From Arthrobacter sp. Leaf141 (GTDB taxonomy: Bacteria > Actinomycetota > Actinomycetes > Actinomycetales > Micrococcaceae): a stretch of DNA of 62,206 nucleotides. The translations under genes and the position numbers were made by a program. The stretch covers positions 872,187 to 934,392 of the forward strand of contig NZ_LMOL01000005.1 of the NCBI RefSeq assembly GCF_001424565.1, given 5' to 3'. Each line of letters opens with the position of its first letter. The stretch's first letter is position 1. Positions 20,021 through 29,541 of this stretch are shown one piece after another. Below the pieces are notes generated by a model. It saw only the letters and a list, made by a program, of their open reading frames with translations, was not told the origin of the DNA and did not search any database.

Positions 20021-20797
20021 CTATGCCCCCAGCTTGCCGAGGGCTGCCAGGACGGAGTCGGCGGTGGGCTCGTGGATCTCGCCCACCAGGTTGCCGTCAC
20101 TCATGAGGACCACGCGGTCCGCGTAGCTGGCCGCCACGGGATCATGGGTCACCATGATGATGGTCTGGCCCATCTCCTGGCTGCTGCGGCGCAGCAGGGC
20201 CAGGACCTCGCCGCCCGCCGTCGAATCCAGGTTGCCGGTGGGTTCATCGCCGAAAATCACGTCCGGGCGGGTCAGGAGGGCGCGGGCCACCGCCACCCGC
20301 TGCTGCTGGCCGCCCGAGAGTTCGTGCGGGCGGTGGCGCAGCCGGTCCTTGAGCCCCAGCGTGGCCACCACATAGTCGAACCATTCCTTGTCGGTTGCGG
20401 CGTTGGCCAGGGCCAGCGGAAGGGTGATGTTTTGTTCGGCCGTCAGCGTGGGCACCAGGTTGAAGGCCTGGAAGACGAAGCCGATCCGGTCCCGCCGGAG
20501 GGCGGTGAGCTGCTTGTCGTTGAGCGCCGTGATGTCCGTCCCGGCCACCAGGATCTGCCCGGCGTCAGCTGAGTCCAGGCCGGCCAGGCAGTGCATCAGG
20601 GTGGACTTACCGGAACCGGAGGGTCCCATGATGGCGGTAAAGCGGCCGGCCTCGAAGCTGACGCTGACATCCCGCAGGGCGCTGACGCGGGTGTCGCCGC
20701 GGCCGTAGGTCTTGGCCAGGGAGATGGCCTGGACGGCCGGGCCGGCGGCCGGGTTGCCGCTGGCGGGGGAGTGATGGTCATGCAGGGAAGTTGTCAT
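20021..20797 (-). CDS. ABC transporter ATP-binding protein (LolD/MacB type)
   Basis: A 258-residue ATPase with Walker [10 protein letters not shown], signature [16 protein letters not shown], Walker [14 protein letters not shown] and switch motif [14 protein letters not shown]. It is the motor for the permease encoded two bases downstream. Upstream on the same strand are 167 non-coding bases with a 15-bp direct repeat, then the response-regulator gene. A TAGCGT box seven bases before the ATG and the lack of a good ribosome site suggest a leaderless transcript from a promoter in that gap. Confidence 0.94.
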   Translation of the reverse strand: MTTSLHDHHSPASGNPAAGPAVQAISLAKTYGRGDTRVSALRDVSVSFEAGRFTAIMGPSGSGKSTLMHCLAGLDSADAGQILVAGTDITALNDKQLTALRRDRIGFVFQAFNLVPTLTAEQNITLPLALANAATDKEWFDYVVATLGLKDRLRHRPHELSGGQQQRVAVARALLTRPDVIFGDEPTGNLDSTAGGEVLALLRRSSQEMGQTIIMVTHDPVAASYADRVVLMSDGNLVGEIHEPTADSVLAALGKLGA

Positions 20798-20909
20798 GGT
20801 TCCACGCTATGGGCCGGCGCCGGATCCGGGATCGGCCGACGGGCTGGTCCTTTACGGCCGGTCCCTCATACCGTGGGCGGACGCCCGGCCCGGGCCTGTC
20901 CACCCACGT

Positions 20910-20950
20910 CGCTGCCAGGTGCCGTTGCCACGGATCGCTGCCAGGTGCCG
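20910..20950 (-). promoter_or_regulatory. 15-bp direct repeat upstream of the ABC exporter operon
   Basis: CGGCACCTGGCAGCG occurs twice on the minus strand (20936-20950 and 20910-20924), exact and 26 bases apart start to start. It sits 113-153 bases before the ATPase start, between the response-regulator gene and the exporter. The placement is right for an activator site; the LuxR-type regulator encoded next door is the obvious candidate. Confidence 0.45.
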
Positions 20951-20964
20951 CGCCGGACCGCGGC

Positions 20965-21693
20965 CTAGTTTCCGGGGACCACGATTCCCGTTTCGTACGC
21001 GATGACCACGGCCTGGACCCGGTCCCGGGCGCCCAGCTTGGCCAGGATGTGTCCCACATGGGTTTTGACGGTTGCCTCGGAGACAAACAGGCCCACAGCG
21101 ATTTCAGGGTTGGACTGCCCCTGGGCGATCAGTTCAAAGACCTCCCGCTCGCGGGCGGTCAGCCGGGCCACCGCGGCGTCGTGTTCCGGCTGCGCCGGTG
21201 CCTGGGCGCGGAGCAGCGGGGCAACGTGTTCCAGGAGCCGCCGGGTGGTGGAGGGGGCAATCACCGCGTCGCCCCGGTGCACCGTTCGGATGGCTTCCAG
21301 CAGTTCCTCCGGCGGAGCGTCCTTGAGGAGGAAACCGCTGGCGCCGGCCTGGATGGCGGCCAGCGCGTATTCATCGAGGTCAAACGTGGTCAGCATGACG
21401 ATCCGGATGTTGGCCCGCCGGGACCCGGCGGGTGCGGCCAGGGCGCGTTCCATCAGCTGGCGGGTGGCTTCGATGCCGTCCATGCCGGGCATCCGCACGT
21501 CCATCAGCACCACGTCCGCGGAGACCGCGGAGAGCGCCTGCAGCGCTTCGATGCCGTTGCCCGCTTCGGCCACCACTTCCAGGTCGGGCTGGGAGTTGAT
21601 CAGCATGCCGAAGCCGGAGCGGACCAGCCGCTGGTCATCCACCAGGGCCACCTTGATGGTGCCGGCCGGCGGGGCTTCCAGGGGGTCGGTCAT
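20965..21693 (-). CDS. Two-component response regulator, NarL/LuxR type
   Basis: A 242-residue regulator. The receiver domain (residues about 13-130) has the acidic pair DD at 19-20, phospho-acceptor Asp65 in LMDVRMPGMDG, Thr in MLTTFD, and the conserved Lys in FLLKD. A C-terminal LuxR helix-turn-helix follows (LTAREREVFELIAQGQSNPEIA, then SEATVKTHVGHILAKLGARDR). It starts 3 bases after the kinase stop, so the two are translated together. The exporter genes downstream and the direct repeat in the gap suggest it activates them. Confidence 0.95.
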   Translation of the reverse strand: MTDPLEAPPAGTIKVALVDDQRLVRSGFGMLINSQPDLEVVAEAGNGIEALQALSAVSADVVLMDVRMPGMDGIEATRQLMERALAAPAGSRRANIRIVMLTTFDLDEYALAAIQAGASGFLLKDAPPEELLEAIRTVHRGDAVIAPSTTRRLLEHVAPLLRAQAPAQPEHDAAVARLTAREREVFELIAQGQSNPEIAVGLFVSEATVKTHVGHILAKLGARDRVQAVVIAYETGIVVPGN

Positions 21694-21696
21694 CGC

Positions 21697-22881
21697 TCAG
21701 GCTTCCGTGTAGGGCAGGAACGCGGAGACGTGGAAGCCTCCGCCGGCGGCCGGGCCGGCCGTCAACGAACCATCGTAAAGGCTGATCCGCTCCCGCATTC
21801 CCCGCAGGCCGTTGCCCGCGCCGTCGGTGGGATCGGCAGCGGCGCCCCGGCCGTCGTCGTGCACGTCCAGCTGCAGGCCCCGGGACTGCCAGCTGAGCAG
21901 CACCCTGGCGCCGGCCTGCGGCCCGGCGTGCTTGAGGACGTTGGTCAGCGCTTCCTGCAGCGCCCGGTAGGCGGTGAGTTCGGCCCCGGGCGGCAGGGTG
22001 CGCCGCGGAGTGCCGTCCTGGCCGGACTCCAGCCGCATCCCGGTGGCGCGGAAGCCGAGGAAAAGGTCATCGAGGTCCGCGAGTCCTGGCAGGGGCCGGG
22101 TGGAGGCGCCATCCTCCTGGCGCAGCACCCCCAGCAGCCGGCGCATCTCCGCGAGGGAGCCGCGGGCCGTGGCCGCAACGGTTGCCAGGGTTTCGGTGGC
22201 GATGGCCGGATCCGCGGCCGAAGCATACCGGGCACCGTCCGCCTGCGTGATGATCACCGACAGCGAATGGGCCACAATGTCGTGCATTTCCCGGGCGATG
22301 TGGGCCCGCTCATCAGCGGCAGCCAGTGACCGTTCCTGCTGTTGCTCGGTTTCCAGCCGCCGGGCCCGGTCCGAGAGGGTTTGGAGCTGCAGCCTGCGGA
22401 CCCGGGTGAGGTCGCCCAGGGTCCAGCTGAAGAGGACCAGCATCCAGATCAGGACGGCATAGACGGCGCTGATGGTCAGGCCCAGCACCCCCGTTTCGGC
22501 GGTGCCGCTGAAGTTCCGGCTGGTCAGCATCACGCCGCCCACCAGCCCCAGGATCAGGACGGAGCGGCTGGCCCAGGCTGGCCCATAGGCTGCCACGGCA
22601 TAGATGATGACGGGGACGGCCACGAGTCCGGCCAGCGGCTCCAGGCCCAGGGACCACTGGACCAGGCAGGCCAGGACAATCACCGATGCTGCGCGGACCG
22701 GATGGCTGCGCCGCCAGGCCAGCGGCACCACCATGGCCGTGGAAAGGATGAAGTGGTCCGGCCGGTCCGCCAGGAGGTACACCGGCCCGCAGAACAGGAG
22801 GATGCCGAGCATCAGCACGAGGTCCACCTTGAAGGTATTGTCCCGGAGCCAGTTGTACATGCTGTGCCGTCTGTCCACCAT
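21697..22881 (-). CDS. Sensor histidine kinase (HisKA_3, DesK/LiaS-like)
   Basis: A 394-residue membrane kinase. Four to six spans fill residues 18-155 (for example LVLMLGILLFCGPVYLL and VLGLTISAVYAVLIWMLVLF) with very short loops. It therefore probably senses something within or at the membrane, as intramembrane-sensing kinases do. The dimerisation domain has REMHDIVAHS with His200 as phospho-acceptor. The HATPase domain has QEALTNVLKHAG, DDGRGA and GNGLRGMRERI. The start is uncertain: ATG at 22881 or ATG at 22860 (MYNWLRDN), the latter matching usual N-termini better. It pairs with the regulator downstream. Confidence 0.93.
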   Translation of the reverse strand: MVDRRHSMYNWLRDNTFKVDLVLMLGILLFCGPVYLLADRPDHFILSTAMVVPLAWRRSHPVRAASVIVLACLVQWSLGLEPLAGLVAVPVIIYAVAAYGPAWASRSVLILGLVGGVMLTSRNFSGTAETGVLGLTISAVYAVLIWMLVLFSWTLGDLTRVRRLQLQTLSDRARRLETEQQQERSLAAADERAHIAREMHDIVAHSLSVIITQADGARYASAADPAIATETLATVAATARGSLAEMRRLLGVLRQEDGASTRPLPGLADLDDLFLGFRATGMRLESGQDGTPRRTLPPGAELTAYRALQEALTNVLKHAGPQAGARVLLSWQSRGLQLDVHDDGRGAAADPTDGAGNGLRGMRERISLYDGSLTAGPAAGGGFHVSAFLPYTEA

Positions 22882-22945
22882 GGAACTCTATGCGCCCGCC
22901 GGACAGTGCCGCCTCATGCCCTGGGTGGATATCGCCGGGTGTTCG

Positions 22946-22959
22946 GATAATGAGACGGC
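22946..22959 (-). promoter_or_regulatory. Candidate IclR-type operator upstream of leuB
   Basis: On the minus strand the sequence is GCCGTCTCATTATC, identical over 14 bases to the site between the IclR gene and leuC (35565-35578); 16 of 18 bases match when extended to CGAA against TGAG. It ends directly against the leuB -35 box at 22960, so a bound protein would affect RNA polymerase. Confidence 0.6.
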
Positions 22960-22990
22960 TTGACCACCATATGGATGACTTGGCTACCCT
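22960..22990 (+). promoter_or_regulatory. leuB promoter (leaderless)
   Basis: TTGACC (22960-22965) and TACCCT (22985-22990), 19 bases apart. The -10 ends six bases before the leuB ATG, so transcription would start at the ATG. There is no Shine-Dalgarno site in GAAACC before it. Confidence 0.5.
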
Positions 22991-22996
22991 GAAACC

Positions 22997-24049
22997 ATGA
23001 GCGCATCCTCCATTGATCTGGCAGTTATTCCCGGCGACGGCATTGGCCCCGAGGTCATTGCCGAGGCCCTCAAAGTCCTGGAGAAGGCCGTTGCGGCCGA
23101 AGGTGTGGAGCTCAAGCAGACCGAATACAAGCTCGGTGCCGAGCACTGGCTGGCCACCGGGGAAACCCTCCCGGATGAGGTCCTGGCCGATCTCCGGACC
23201 CGGGACGCCATCCTGTTCGGCGCTGTGGGCGCGGCACCCGGTGACACCCGGATTCCGTCCGGGATCATCGAACGCGAGATGCTGCTGAAGCTGCGGTTCA
23301 GCCTGGACCACTACGTCAACCTGCGCCCGTCCCGCCTGTACGGGACCGTGGGCAGCCCGCTGGCCAACCCCGGAGTCATCGACTTCATCGTGGTCCGCGA
23401 AGGCACCGAGGGGCCGTATGTGGGCAACGGCGGCAGCCTGCGCACCGGAACCATCCATGAAGTGGCCACCGAGGTGTCCCTGAACACGGCGCACGGCGTG
23501 GAACGCGTGGTCCGGGACGCGTTCCGCCGGGCCAGCGAACGCGACCGCAAGCACCTCACCCTGGTCCACAAGCACAACGTGCTGGTCTTCGCCGGGCACC
23601 TCTGGAAGCGCACGGTGGAGGCCGTGGCGCAGGAATTCCCGGAGGTCACCCACGACTACCTGCACGTGGACGCCGCCACGATCTTTATGGTCACGGACCC
23701 GTCCCGCTTCGACGTCATTGTCACCGACAACCTCTTCGGCGACATTCTCACCGACCTTGCCGCGGCCATCACCGGCGGCATCGGCCTGGCCGCCTCCGGA
23801 AACATCAACATGGACCGGACGGCGCCTTCCATGTTCGAACCCGTCCACGGCTCGGCTCCGGACATCGCCGGCCAGGGCAAGGCCGACCCCACCGCCGCCA
23901 TCCTCTCCGCAGCCCTCCTGCTGGACCACCTCGGCTTCACCGCGGCGGCCCGCAGGATCGAGGCGGCGGTGGTTGCCGACGTCGAACGCCGGGACGGTGC
24001 CGCGCGCTCCACCAGCGCCGTGGGCGACGCCATCGCTGCCGGGCTCTGA
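22997..24049 (+). CDS. leuB: 3-isopropylmalate dehydrogenase
   Basis: A 350-residue NAD-dependent beta-decarboxylating dehydrogenase that acts after LeuCD in leucine synthesis. Motifs: [15 protein letters not shown] at the N-terminus; the substrate region [14 protein letters not shown] and [13 protein letters not shown]; the active-site Lys in LVHKHNVL; the metal-binding Asp in [20 protein letters not shown]; and the coenzyme loop [20 protein letters not shown]. Length is typical for the actinobacterial form. Its promoter overlaps a copy of the BCAA operator, suggesting control by the IclR-type regulator encoded 11 kb away. ilvE follows after 103 bases with no visible terminator between. Confidence 0.97.
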   Translation: MSASSIDLAVIPGDGIGPEVIAEALKVLEKAVAAEGVELKQTEYKLGAEHWLATGETLPDEVLADLRTRDAILFGAVGAAPGDTRIPSGIIEREMLLKLRFSLDHYVNLRPSRLYGTVGSPLANPGVIDFIVVREGTEGPYVGNGGSLRTGTIHEVATEVSLNTAHGVERVVRDAFRRASERDRKHLTLVHKHNVLVFAGHLWKRTVEAVAQEFPEVTHDYLHVDAATIFMVTDPSRFDVIVTDNLFGDILTDLAAAITGGIGLAASGNINMDRTAPSMFEPVHGSAPDIAGQGKADPTAAILSAALLLDHLGFTAAARRIEAAVVADVERRDGAARSTSAVGDAIAAGL

Positions 24050-24152
24050 AGCCGCTCCGGAGCGTTCGTCTTCGGGCGTAAGCTTGATCCGAATCACCAA
24101 ATGCCGCCCGACGTCCAGTGCTGAACAGAGGGCGGCCGATCGTGGAGGAACC

Positions 24153-25265
24153 ATGACTCAGACTGCCCATGGCGTCGAATTCAGCCAGCAGCCCTCGGCC
24201 AACCCGAAGTCTGCGCAAGAGCGTGCTGCCATCCTGGCCAACCCGGGATTTGGCAACTACTTCACCGACCACACCGCCGTCGTCGACTACAGCGTGGACG
24301 AAAGCGGCAACGGCGGCTGGCACAGTGCACGGGTTGAGGCCTATGGGCCCATCAGCCTGGACCCGTCAGCGGCGGTGCTGCACTACGGCCAGGAGATTTT
24401 TGAGGGCCTCAAGGCCTACCGCCACGCGGACGGGTCCGTGTGGACGTTCCGGCCTGAAGCCAATGCCGCGCGGCTGAACAGCTCGGCCCGCCGGCTGGCC
24501 TTGCCCGAACTGCCCGCAGAATACTTCCTGGGTGCCATCCGGGAACTGGTGTCCGCGGACCGTGAGTGGGTTCCCGGCGGCGACGGCGAAGCCCTTTACC
24601 TGCGGCCGTTCATGATCGCCACAGAGGCATTCCTGGGCGTCCGGGCAGCCCGCGAAGTTTCTTTCCGGGTCATCGCGTCGCCGGCCGGCAACTACTTCGG
24701 CGGCGAATTGAAGCCCGTTTCCATCTGGATCTCCCGCGAATACGCCCGCGCAGGCCGCGGCGGCACCGGTGCAGCCAAGTGCGGCGGCAACTACGCCGCG
24801 TCGCTCATTGCCCAGCAGGAGGCGGAAGCCAACGGTTGCAAGCAGGTGCTGTTCCTGGACCAGGCCAACGACAATGCCGTTGAAGAACTCGGCGGCATGA
24901 ACGTGTTCTTTGTGATGAAGGACGGCTCGCTGGTCACTCCCGCGCTCACCGGCACCATCCTCGAAGGCATCACCAGGATGTCCGTCATCCAGGTGGCCAA
25001 GGACATGGGCCGCGAGGTCAGCGAACGCAAGATCACCCTGGACGAATGGCGCGACGGCGTGGCCTCCGGCGAGATCGCCGAAGTGTTTGCGTGCGGAACA
25101 GCGGCCGTGATCACCCCTATCGGTGTGCTCCGCGACGCCACGGAATTCATCGGTTCCGAGGACGCCACAGCCGGTGAAACCACCATGGCCATCAGGACCC
25201 AGCTGCTGGGCATCCAGACCGGCGCCGTCCCGGACACGCACGGCTGGCTCACCCGCCTGGCGTAA
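24153..25265 (+). CDS. ilvE: Branched-chain amino acid aminotransferase
   Basis: A 370-residue fold-type IV PLP enzyme that makes valine, leucine and isoleucine from their keto acids with glutamate. The PLP Lys is in GGTGAAKCGGNYAASL (Lys209). EELGGMNVFFVM and TLDEWRDGVASGEIAEVFACGTAAVI are the conserved C-terminal elements. The ATG is set by GGAGGA six bases upstream; the frame is open for 145 codons further upstream inside leuB, which is only a shadow. It shares direction with leuB and is ended by the hairpin at 25281, so leuB-ilvE probably form one transcript. Confidence 0.96.
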   Translation: MTQTAHGVEFSQQPSANPKSAQERAAILANPGFGNYFTDHTAVVDYSVDESGNGGWHSARVEAYGPISLDPSAAVLHYGQEIFEGLKAYRHADGSVWTFRPEANAARLNSSARRLALPELPAEYFLGAIRELVSADREWVPGGDGEALYLRPFMIATEAFLGVRAAREVSFRVIASPAGNYFGGELKPVSIWISREYARAGRGGTGAAKCGGNYAASLIAQQEAEANGCKQVLFLDQANDNAVEELGGMNVFFVMKDGSLVTPALTGTILEGITRMSVIQVAKDMGREVSERKITLDEWRDGVASGEIAEVFACGTAAVITPIGVLRDATEFIGSEDATAGETTMAIRTQLLGIQTGAVPDTHGWLTRLA

Positions 25266-25280
25266 CCGGTTCACACAGCG

Positions 25281-25325
25281 CAGCAGCGCCCGTCGGGTCT
25301 TGGCCCGGCGGGCGCTGCTTCTGTT
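25281..25325 (+). terminator. Terminator after ilvE
   Basis: AGCAGCGCCCGTCGGG, a 6-base loop and CCCGGCGGGCGCTGCT pair over 16 positions with one G-U, followed by TCTGTT. It ends 33 bases before the convergent gene and may serve both. Confidence 0.8.
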
Positions 25326-25357
25326 CCCGGGTGTTTTACACGCCCGACGGCGGCCCG

Positions 25358-25954
25358 TTAGCGCCGTGCGGCCTTGCGGGCTGCGTTCTTCAGGGCTTTG
25401 CGGGACACCGGCTTGAGTGCCTTCCGCGCGGCTTCCTCAGCCAGTGCATGGTCCCGGCGGGCGTCAATGACATCGTTCCAGAGGGCTGTGGCGAAAGCGC
25501 CGCCGTCCTGGGCATAGGCATCGTACGGGTAGGCGGCAAAAACGGCCGGTGTGGTGCCGCCGTTGGGAAGGTCCGTCCCGGCGGCCTGCGCTGCTGCGTC
25601 CCCTACGGCCCAGGTCCGGGTAAGGTGCGGGGTCAGGTTTTCCTGGACGAAGACGTTGGCGTCGGCCGATTCAGCAGCCCGCGCCAGCAGGGCTTCAAGG
25701 TCGGCGGCAAGCAGGGCGGCCGCAGCTTCCTCCAAGGGTGCGGAGGATGCCTTCAGCTCCGCTGCCGCGGCCTGCACCGCGTCGGTCCAGTCCGAGGTCT
25801 CACGGAACTTCTTCCAGGTGGGGAACCACACGATGCTCCCGGTGGCGTGGTTGTGGATGTGCTGGAGTCCGCTGTTCTTTTCGGTCGCTGCGTGGTCGTG
25901 GCCGGCCGCATCCGCTTCGGAGAGAATGCCTGCAAGGGTGGTGGTGCTGCTCAT
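25358..25954 (-). CDS. Conserved-type hypothetical protein, basic Ala/Lys-rich C-terminus
   Basis: A 198-residue soluble protein with no signal peptide or membrane span. Residues 30-52 (GLQHIHNHATGSIVWFPTWKKF) and 138-165 (PAVFAAYPYDAYAQDGGAFATALWNDVID in part) look like folded, conserved sequence. In between is a helical Ala-rich region, and the last 25 residues are basic (ARKALKPVSRKALKNAARK), possibly nucleic-acid binding. Codon use matches its neighbours. It is convergent with ilvE and divergent from the hydrolase gene at 26079. I do not recognise the family. Confidence 0.75.
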   Translation of the reverse strand: MSSTTTLAGILSEADAAGHDHAATEKNSGLQHIHNHATGSIVWFPTWKKFRETSDWTDAVQAAAAELKASSAPLEEAAAALLAADLEALLARAAESADANVFVQENLTPHLTRTWAVGDAAAQAAGTDLPNGGTTPAVFAAYPYDAYAQDGGAFATALWNDVIDARRDHALAEEAARKALKPVSRKALKNAARKAARR

Positions 25955-26078
25955 GGTGTCTTTTCCGGCTTCCTGGTTGACTGCAAGTGGTCTTCACCCG
26001 TGGTCAACGGCTGCCGCTCCCGGTTCTATTCCGGCGGCGACGACGGTCGGCATGCCCGGCCGGTGCAAGGATGGTGTG

Positions 26079-26879
26079 GTGACACACGCTTCCGGACCCG
26101 CCCCGCAGCGCACCTCCCCGCTGACACAGTCCATCCTGGCCCCGAACCCCGGGCCCATGTCCCTGGACGGAACCAACTCCTATCTGGTCCGGCGGCCGGG
26201 CTCTCCGGACGTGGTGGTGGTGGATCCCGGCCCGTCGGACGAAGGCCACCTGCAGGCCCTGGCCGGGCAAGGGCGGGTGGTGCTGATCCTGGTGACCCAC
26301 CGGCACGCTGACCACACCGAGGGTTCGCGCCGCCTGCAGGAACTCACCGGCGCACCGGTGCGGGCCGCCCTCCCGGCACACTGCCACGGCGGGCCGCCGC
26401 TCCGGGACAATGAGGTGATCCTGGCCGCCGGTGTGGACATCACCGTCCTTGCCACGCCCGGCCATACCTCGGATTCGGTCTGCTTCCACCTGCCGGCGGA
26501 CCAGGCCGGGACCGGTTCGGTGTTGACCGGCGACACCATCCTGGGCCGTGGCACCACCATGCTGGACTTCCCGGACGGCACGCTGGGGGATTACCTGGCC
26601 AGCCTGGACCGGCTCGCGGAGCTTGGTCCGGCGACGGTGCTGCCCGCGCATGGTCCGGTTCTGCCGTCGATGGCGGCGGCGGCCGCTGCCTACCGGGAGC
26701 ACCGGCAGGGCAGGTTGGTGCAGGTCCGCGCCGCGCTGCAGCGGCTGGGCCAGGACGCCACCGCCGGTGCGGTGGCGGACGCTGTTTATGCCGACGTCGA
26801 CCGTTCCGTCCGGCGGGCGGCGGAACTGTCCGTCGCTGCCCAGCTCCACTACCTCCGCGAAGGTGGCGGCGGACAGTAG
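26079..26879 (+). CDS. Metallo-beta-lactamase-fold hydrolase
   Basis: A 266-residue hydrolase of the glyoxalase II/LACTB2-like group. THRHADH (about residues 73-79) is the signature zinc site; later ligands are in PGHTSDSVCFH, LTGDTILGRG and PAHGP. The C-terminal helix (AYREHRQGRLVQVRAAL, then HYLREGG) matches the LACTB2-type winged-helix tail. The GTG at 26079 is chosen because AAGG stands eight bases upstream and the protein then begins just before the conserved TQSILAPNPGPMSLDGTNSY. The frame is open further upstream, but those codons overlap the divergent gene. Substrate unknown: a thioester, a lactone or a nucleic acid end are all possible in this group. Confidence 0.9.
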   Translation: MTHASGPAPQRTSPLTQSILAPNPGPMSLDGTNSYLVRRPGSPDVVVVDPGPSDEGHLQALAGQGRVVLILVTHRHADHTEGSRRLQELTGAPVRAALPAHCHGGPPLRDNEVILAAGVDITVLATPGHTSDSVCFHLPADQAGTGSVLTGDTILGRGTTMLDFPDGTLGDYLASLDRLAELGPATVLPAHGPVLPSMAAAAAAYREHRQGRLVQVRAALQRLGQDATAGAVADAVYADVDRSVRRAAELSVAAQLHYLREGGGGQ

Positions 26880-26918
26880 CCGACGGAGTGGCGCGGCCGG
26901 GACGGTAGGCTAGGGACC

Positions 26919-27695
26919 ATGCGTATTGCCAGGTTTGTTGTTGATTCCGATCCCCTCTACGGCGTTGTTGAAGGTGATGCCGGCAGTGAGGAAGTCACTG
27001 TCATCCAGGGTGACCCCTTCTTCAATGGGGTGGAGCGCACCGGCGTCCGCCACAAGCTGGAGGACGTCCGGCTGCTGGCCCCGATCATCCCGCGCAGCAA
27101 AGTCATCGGCGTTGGCCGGAACTATGTCGCCCACGCCGAGGAACTGGGCAACGAAGTGCCGGCACAGCCCCTGCTGTTCCTGAAGCCCAACACCGCCGTG
27201 GTGGGTCCCAACGATCCCGTGGTGCTGCCGGAATTCTCCGAGGAAATCTCGTTTGAAGCCGAACTCTGCGTGGTGATCGGCCGGATCTGCAAGGACGTCC
27301 CCGAGGAGCGGGTTGACGACGTGATCTTCGGCTACACCTGCGGCAACGACCTCACGGCCCGGGACGTGCAGAAAACCGACCTTCAGTGGGCCCGCGCCAA
27401 GGGCTTTGATACCTCTGCCCCGCTGGGGCCGTGGATCGAAACCGAACTGGACACCGAGGACCTGCAGATCCAGGGCCGCCTGAACGGTGAACTGCGCCAG
27501 GACGGCAACACCAGCCAGATGATCCGCGGCGTCCGCGAACTCGTCTCTGTGGTGTCCCGGGCGTTCACCCTCCTTCCCGGCGACGTGATCATGACCGGCA
27601 CCCCCGCCGGTGTGGGTCTTGTCACGGCCGGGGACCGCTTCGAGGTGGAAATCGAAGGTATCGGCCGGCTGTCCAACCCGATCGTCCGCCGCTAA
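26919..27695 (+). CDS. Fumarylacetoacetate hydrolase-family protein
   Basis: A 258-residue metal-dependent enzyme of the FAH superfamily, which contains hydrolases, decarboxylases and isomerases of 2-oxo acids. KVIGVGRNYVAHAEELG starts the catalytic domain; the metal ligands are in EISFEAELCVVIG (E-x-E) and the Asp of GYTCGNDLTARDVQ; TPAGVG is the usual C-terminal loop. There is no ribosome site; a TAGGGACC just before the ATG may act as a -10 for a leaderless start. The neighbour downstream is a small membrane protein and then gltX. In related actinobacteria FAH genes often precede gltX without a known link. Exact substrate cannot be assigned. Confidence 0.9.
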   Translation: MRIARFVVDSDPLYGVVEGDAGSEEVTVIQGDPFFNGVERTGVRHKLEDVRLLAPIIPRSKVIGVGRNYVAHAEELGNEVPAQPLLFLKPNTAVVGPNDPVVLPEFSEEISFEAELCVVIGRICKDVPEERVDDVIFGYTCGNDLTARDVQKTDLQWARAKGFDTSAPLGPWIETELDTEDLQIQGRLNGELRQDGNTSQMIRGVRELVSVVSRAFTLLPGDVIMTGTPAGVGLVTAGDRFEVEIEGIGRLSNPIVRR

Positions 27696-27713
27696 GTCCG
27701 GCCCGGGGGAGCG

Positions 27714-27971
27714 TTGCGCAGGGTACCCGCCGACGCCGGCCAGTGGGAGGCCACCCGCCGGCTGCTGACCGGCCCCCGCACCGTCCGGTCCTTCCTGACG
27801 TACGCCGTGGCGTGTGTGGGCACCTTCGCCATGGCCGGGCGCGCCGTGCACTGGCTGGGCGGCCCGGTCTGGCTGGTGCTGGTCTTCCTTGGCCTCGGCG
27901 TGCTGCTGGCCGGCTACTATCTGGTGCGCGTGCTGCGGCGCCGGTCCCGGCCGGGCGGCAGCCGGGGCTGA
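27714..27971 (+). CDS. Small two-span membrane protein
   Basis: An 85-residue protein with a TTG start at 27714 preceded by GGGGGAG. Two hydrophobic segments ([16 protein letters not shown] and [23 protein letters not shown]) are flanked by basic residues, and the C-terminus is [11 protein letters not shown], probably cytoplasmic. It lies 18 bases after the FAH gene and 55 bases before gltX on the same strand. I do not recognise it. The purple-gold of evidence is only topology and position, so a non-coding explanation remains possible. Confidence 0.5.
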   Translation: MRRVPADAGQWEATRRLLTGPRTVRSFLTYAVACVGTFAMAGRAVHWLGGPVWLVLVFLGLGVLLAGYYLVRVLRRRSRPGGSRG

Positions 27972-28026
27972 GACGCGGGGCCGGTTCGTAGCGGGGCTGG
28001 TGGCAGGCGGTAAAGTTGAAGCCACT

Positions 28027-29541
28027 ATGACTACTGCTCCCGCGTCAAATGCTGCCTCCATCCCGTCCGTCACCGCGGATACGCCCGTCAGGGTCCGTTT
28101 CTGCCCGTCACCCACGGGTACCCCGCACGTGGGCCTCATCCGGACCGCCCTTTTCAACTGGGCGTACGCACGCCACACCAAGGGCACCATGGTGTTCCGG
28201 ATCGAGGACACCGACTCCGCCCGGGACAGCGAGGAAAGCTACCACCAGCTTCTTGACGCGCTGAAGTGGCTCGGCATCGACTGGGACGAGGGCGTCGAGG
28301 TGGGCGGCCCGCACGAACCCTACCGCCAGTCCCAGCGCAGCGACATCTACCAGGACGTCATCGCCCGGCTGCGGGAGGGGGGCTTCATCTATGAATCCTT
28401 CTCCACCCCGGACGAGATCGAAGCCCGCCACCGCGCCGCGGGCCGGGACCCGAAGCTTGGCTACGACGGCTTTGACCGTTCCCTCACCGCGGAACAGGTG
28501 GCTGACTTCAAGTCCCAGGGCCGGGAGGCTGTGCTCCGTTTGCGGATGCCGGACGAGGACCTGACCTTCAACGACCTGGTCCGCGGCGAGATCACCTTCC
28601 GCGCAGGATCAGTGCCCGACTTCGCCGTGGTCCGTGCCAACGGCGCACCGCTCTACACCCTGGTCAACCCGGTGGACGACGCCCTGATGGGGATCACCCA
28701 CGTCCTGCGGGGCGAGGACCTGCTCAGCTCCACACCCCGCCAGATCGCGCTGTACCGCGCGCTGTACGCGGTGGGTGTGGCCAAATACATGCCGGAGTTC
28801 GGCCACCTGCCGTACGTTATGGGCCAGGGCAACAAGAAGCTCTCCAAGCGCGATCCCGAGTCCAGCCTCTTCCTGCACCGCGAACGGGGCTTCATCCCCG
28901 AGGGCCTGCTGAACTACCTGTCCCTGCTGGGCTGGTCGCTGAGCGCGGACGAGGACATCTTTACGGTGGAGCAGCTGGTGGAGAACTTCGACATCCACGA
29001 TGTTTTGGGCAACCCCGCCCGGTTCGACCTGAAAAAGGCCGAAGCCATCAACGGCACCCATGTCCGCCTGCTGCCGCCCGAGGTGTTCCGTGAACGGCTG
29101 GTTCCCTACCTCCGCACCGCCGGCCTGGTGGGGGAGATCCTCACGGATCGCGAGGAACAGATCCTGACGGAGGCCGCACCGCTGGTGCAGGAACGCATCA
29201 CCCTCCTGGGCGAGGCGCCGGAGATGCTGGCCTTCCTGTTCAAGGCCGACGACGCCATCGACGTTGCGGACGATGCCCGCAAGGGGCTGCCCGAAAACCT
29301 GGCGGAGGTCCTTGCTGCCGCCATTGCCGCCCTCGAGCCGGTCCAGGACTGGACACCGGAGAGCATCCAGGCAGCCTTGAAGGAAGCCCTGGTCGAAGGC
29401 ATGGGCATCAAGCCCCGCCTGGCGTTCGGCCCCGTCCGCACTGCTGTTTCCGGCCGCCGGATCTCCCCGCCCCTGTTTGAATCCATGGTAATCCTGGGCA
29501 AGGAATCCTCGCTCCGCCGGCTCCGGATGTTCGGCGGCTGA
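28027..29541 (+). CDS. gltX: Glutamyl-tRNA synthetase
   Basis: A 504-residue class I synthetase. The HIGH-type motif is [19 protein letters not shown] near residue 31, and the KMSKS-type motif is KLSKRDPES. The C-terminal half is the all-helical bacterial anticodon-binding domain. Actinobacteria generally lack glutaminyl-tRNA synthetase, so this enzyme is expected to charge both tRNA-Glu and tRNA-Gln, with GatCAB amidating the latter; both tRNAs are encoded 1-1.2 kb downstream. The ATG at 28027 has only a weak ribosome site. Its TGA overlaps the ATG of the HAD gene. Confidence 0.97.
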   Translation: MTTAPASNAASIPSVTADTPVRVRFCPSPTGTPHVGLIRTALFNWAYARHTKGTMVFRIEDTDSARDSEESYHQLLDALKWLGIDWDEGVEVGGPHEPYRQSQRSDIYQDVIARLREGGFIYESFSTPDEIEARHRAAGRDPKLGYDGFDRSLTAEQVADFKSQGREAVLRLRMPDEDLTFNDLVRGEITFRAGSVPDFAVVRANGAPLYTLVNPVDDALMGITHVLRGEDLLSSTPRQIALYRALYAVGVAKYMPEFGHLPYVMGQGNKKLSKRDPESSLFLHRERGFIPEGLLNYLSLLGWSLSADEDIFTVEQLVENFDIHDVLGNPARFDLKKAEAINGTHVRLLPPEVFRERLVPYLRTAGLVGEILTDREEQILTEAAPLVQERITLLGEAPEMLAFLFKADDAIDVADDARKGLPENLAEVLAAAIAALEPVQDWTPESIQAALKEALVEGMGIKPRLAFGPVRTAVSGRRISPPLFESMVILGKESSLRRLRMFGG

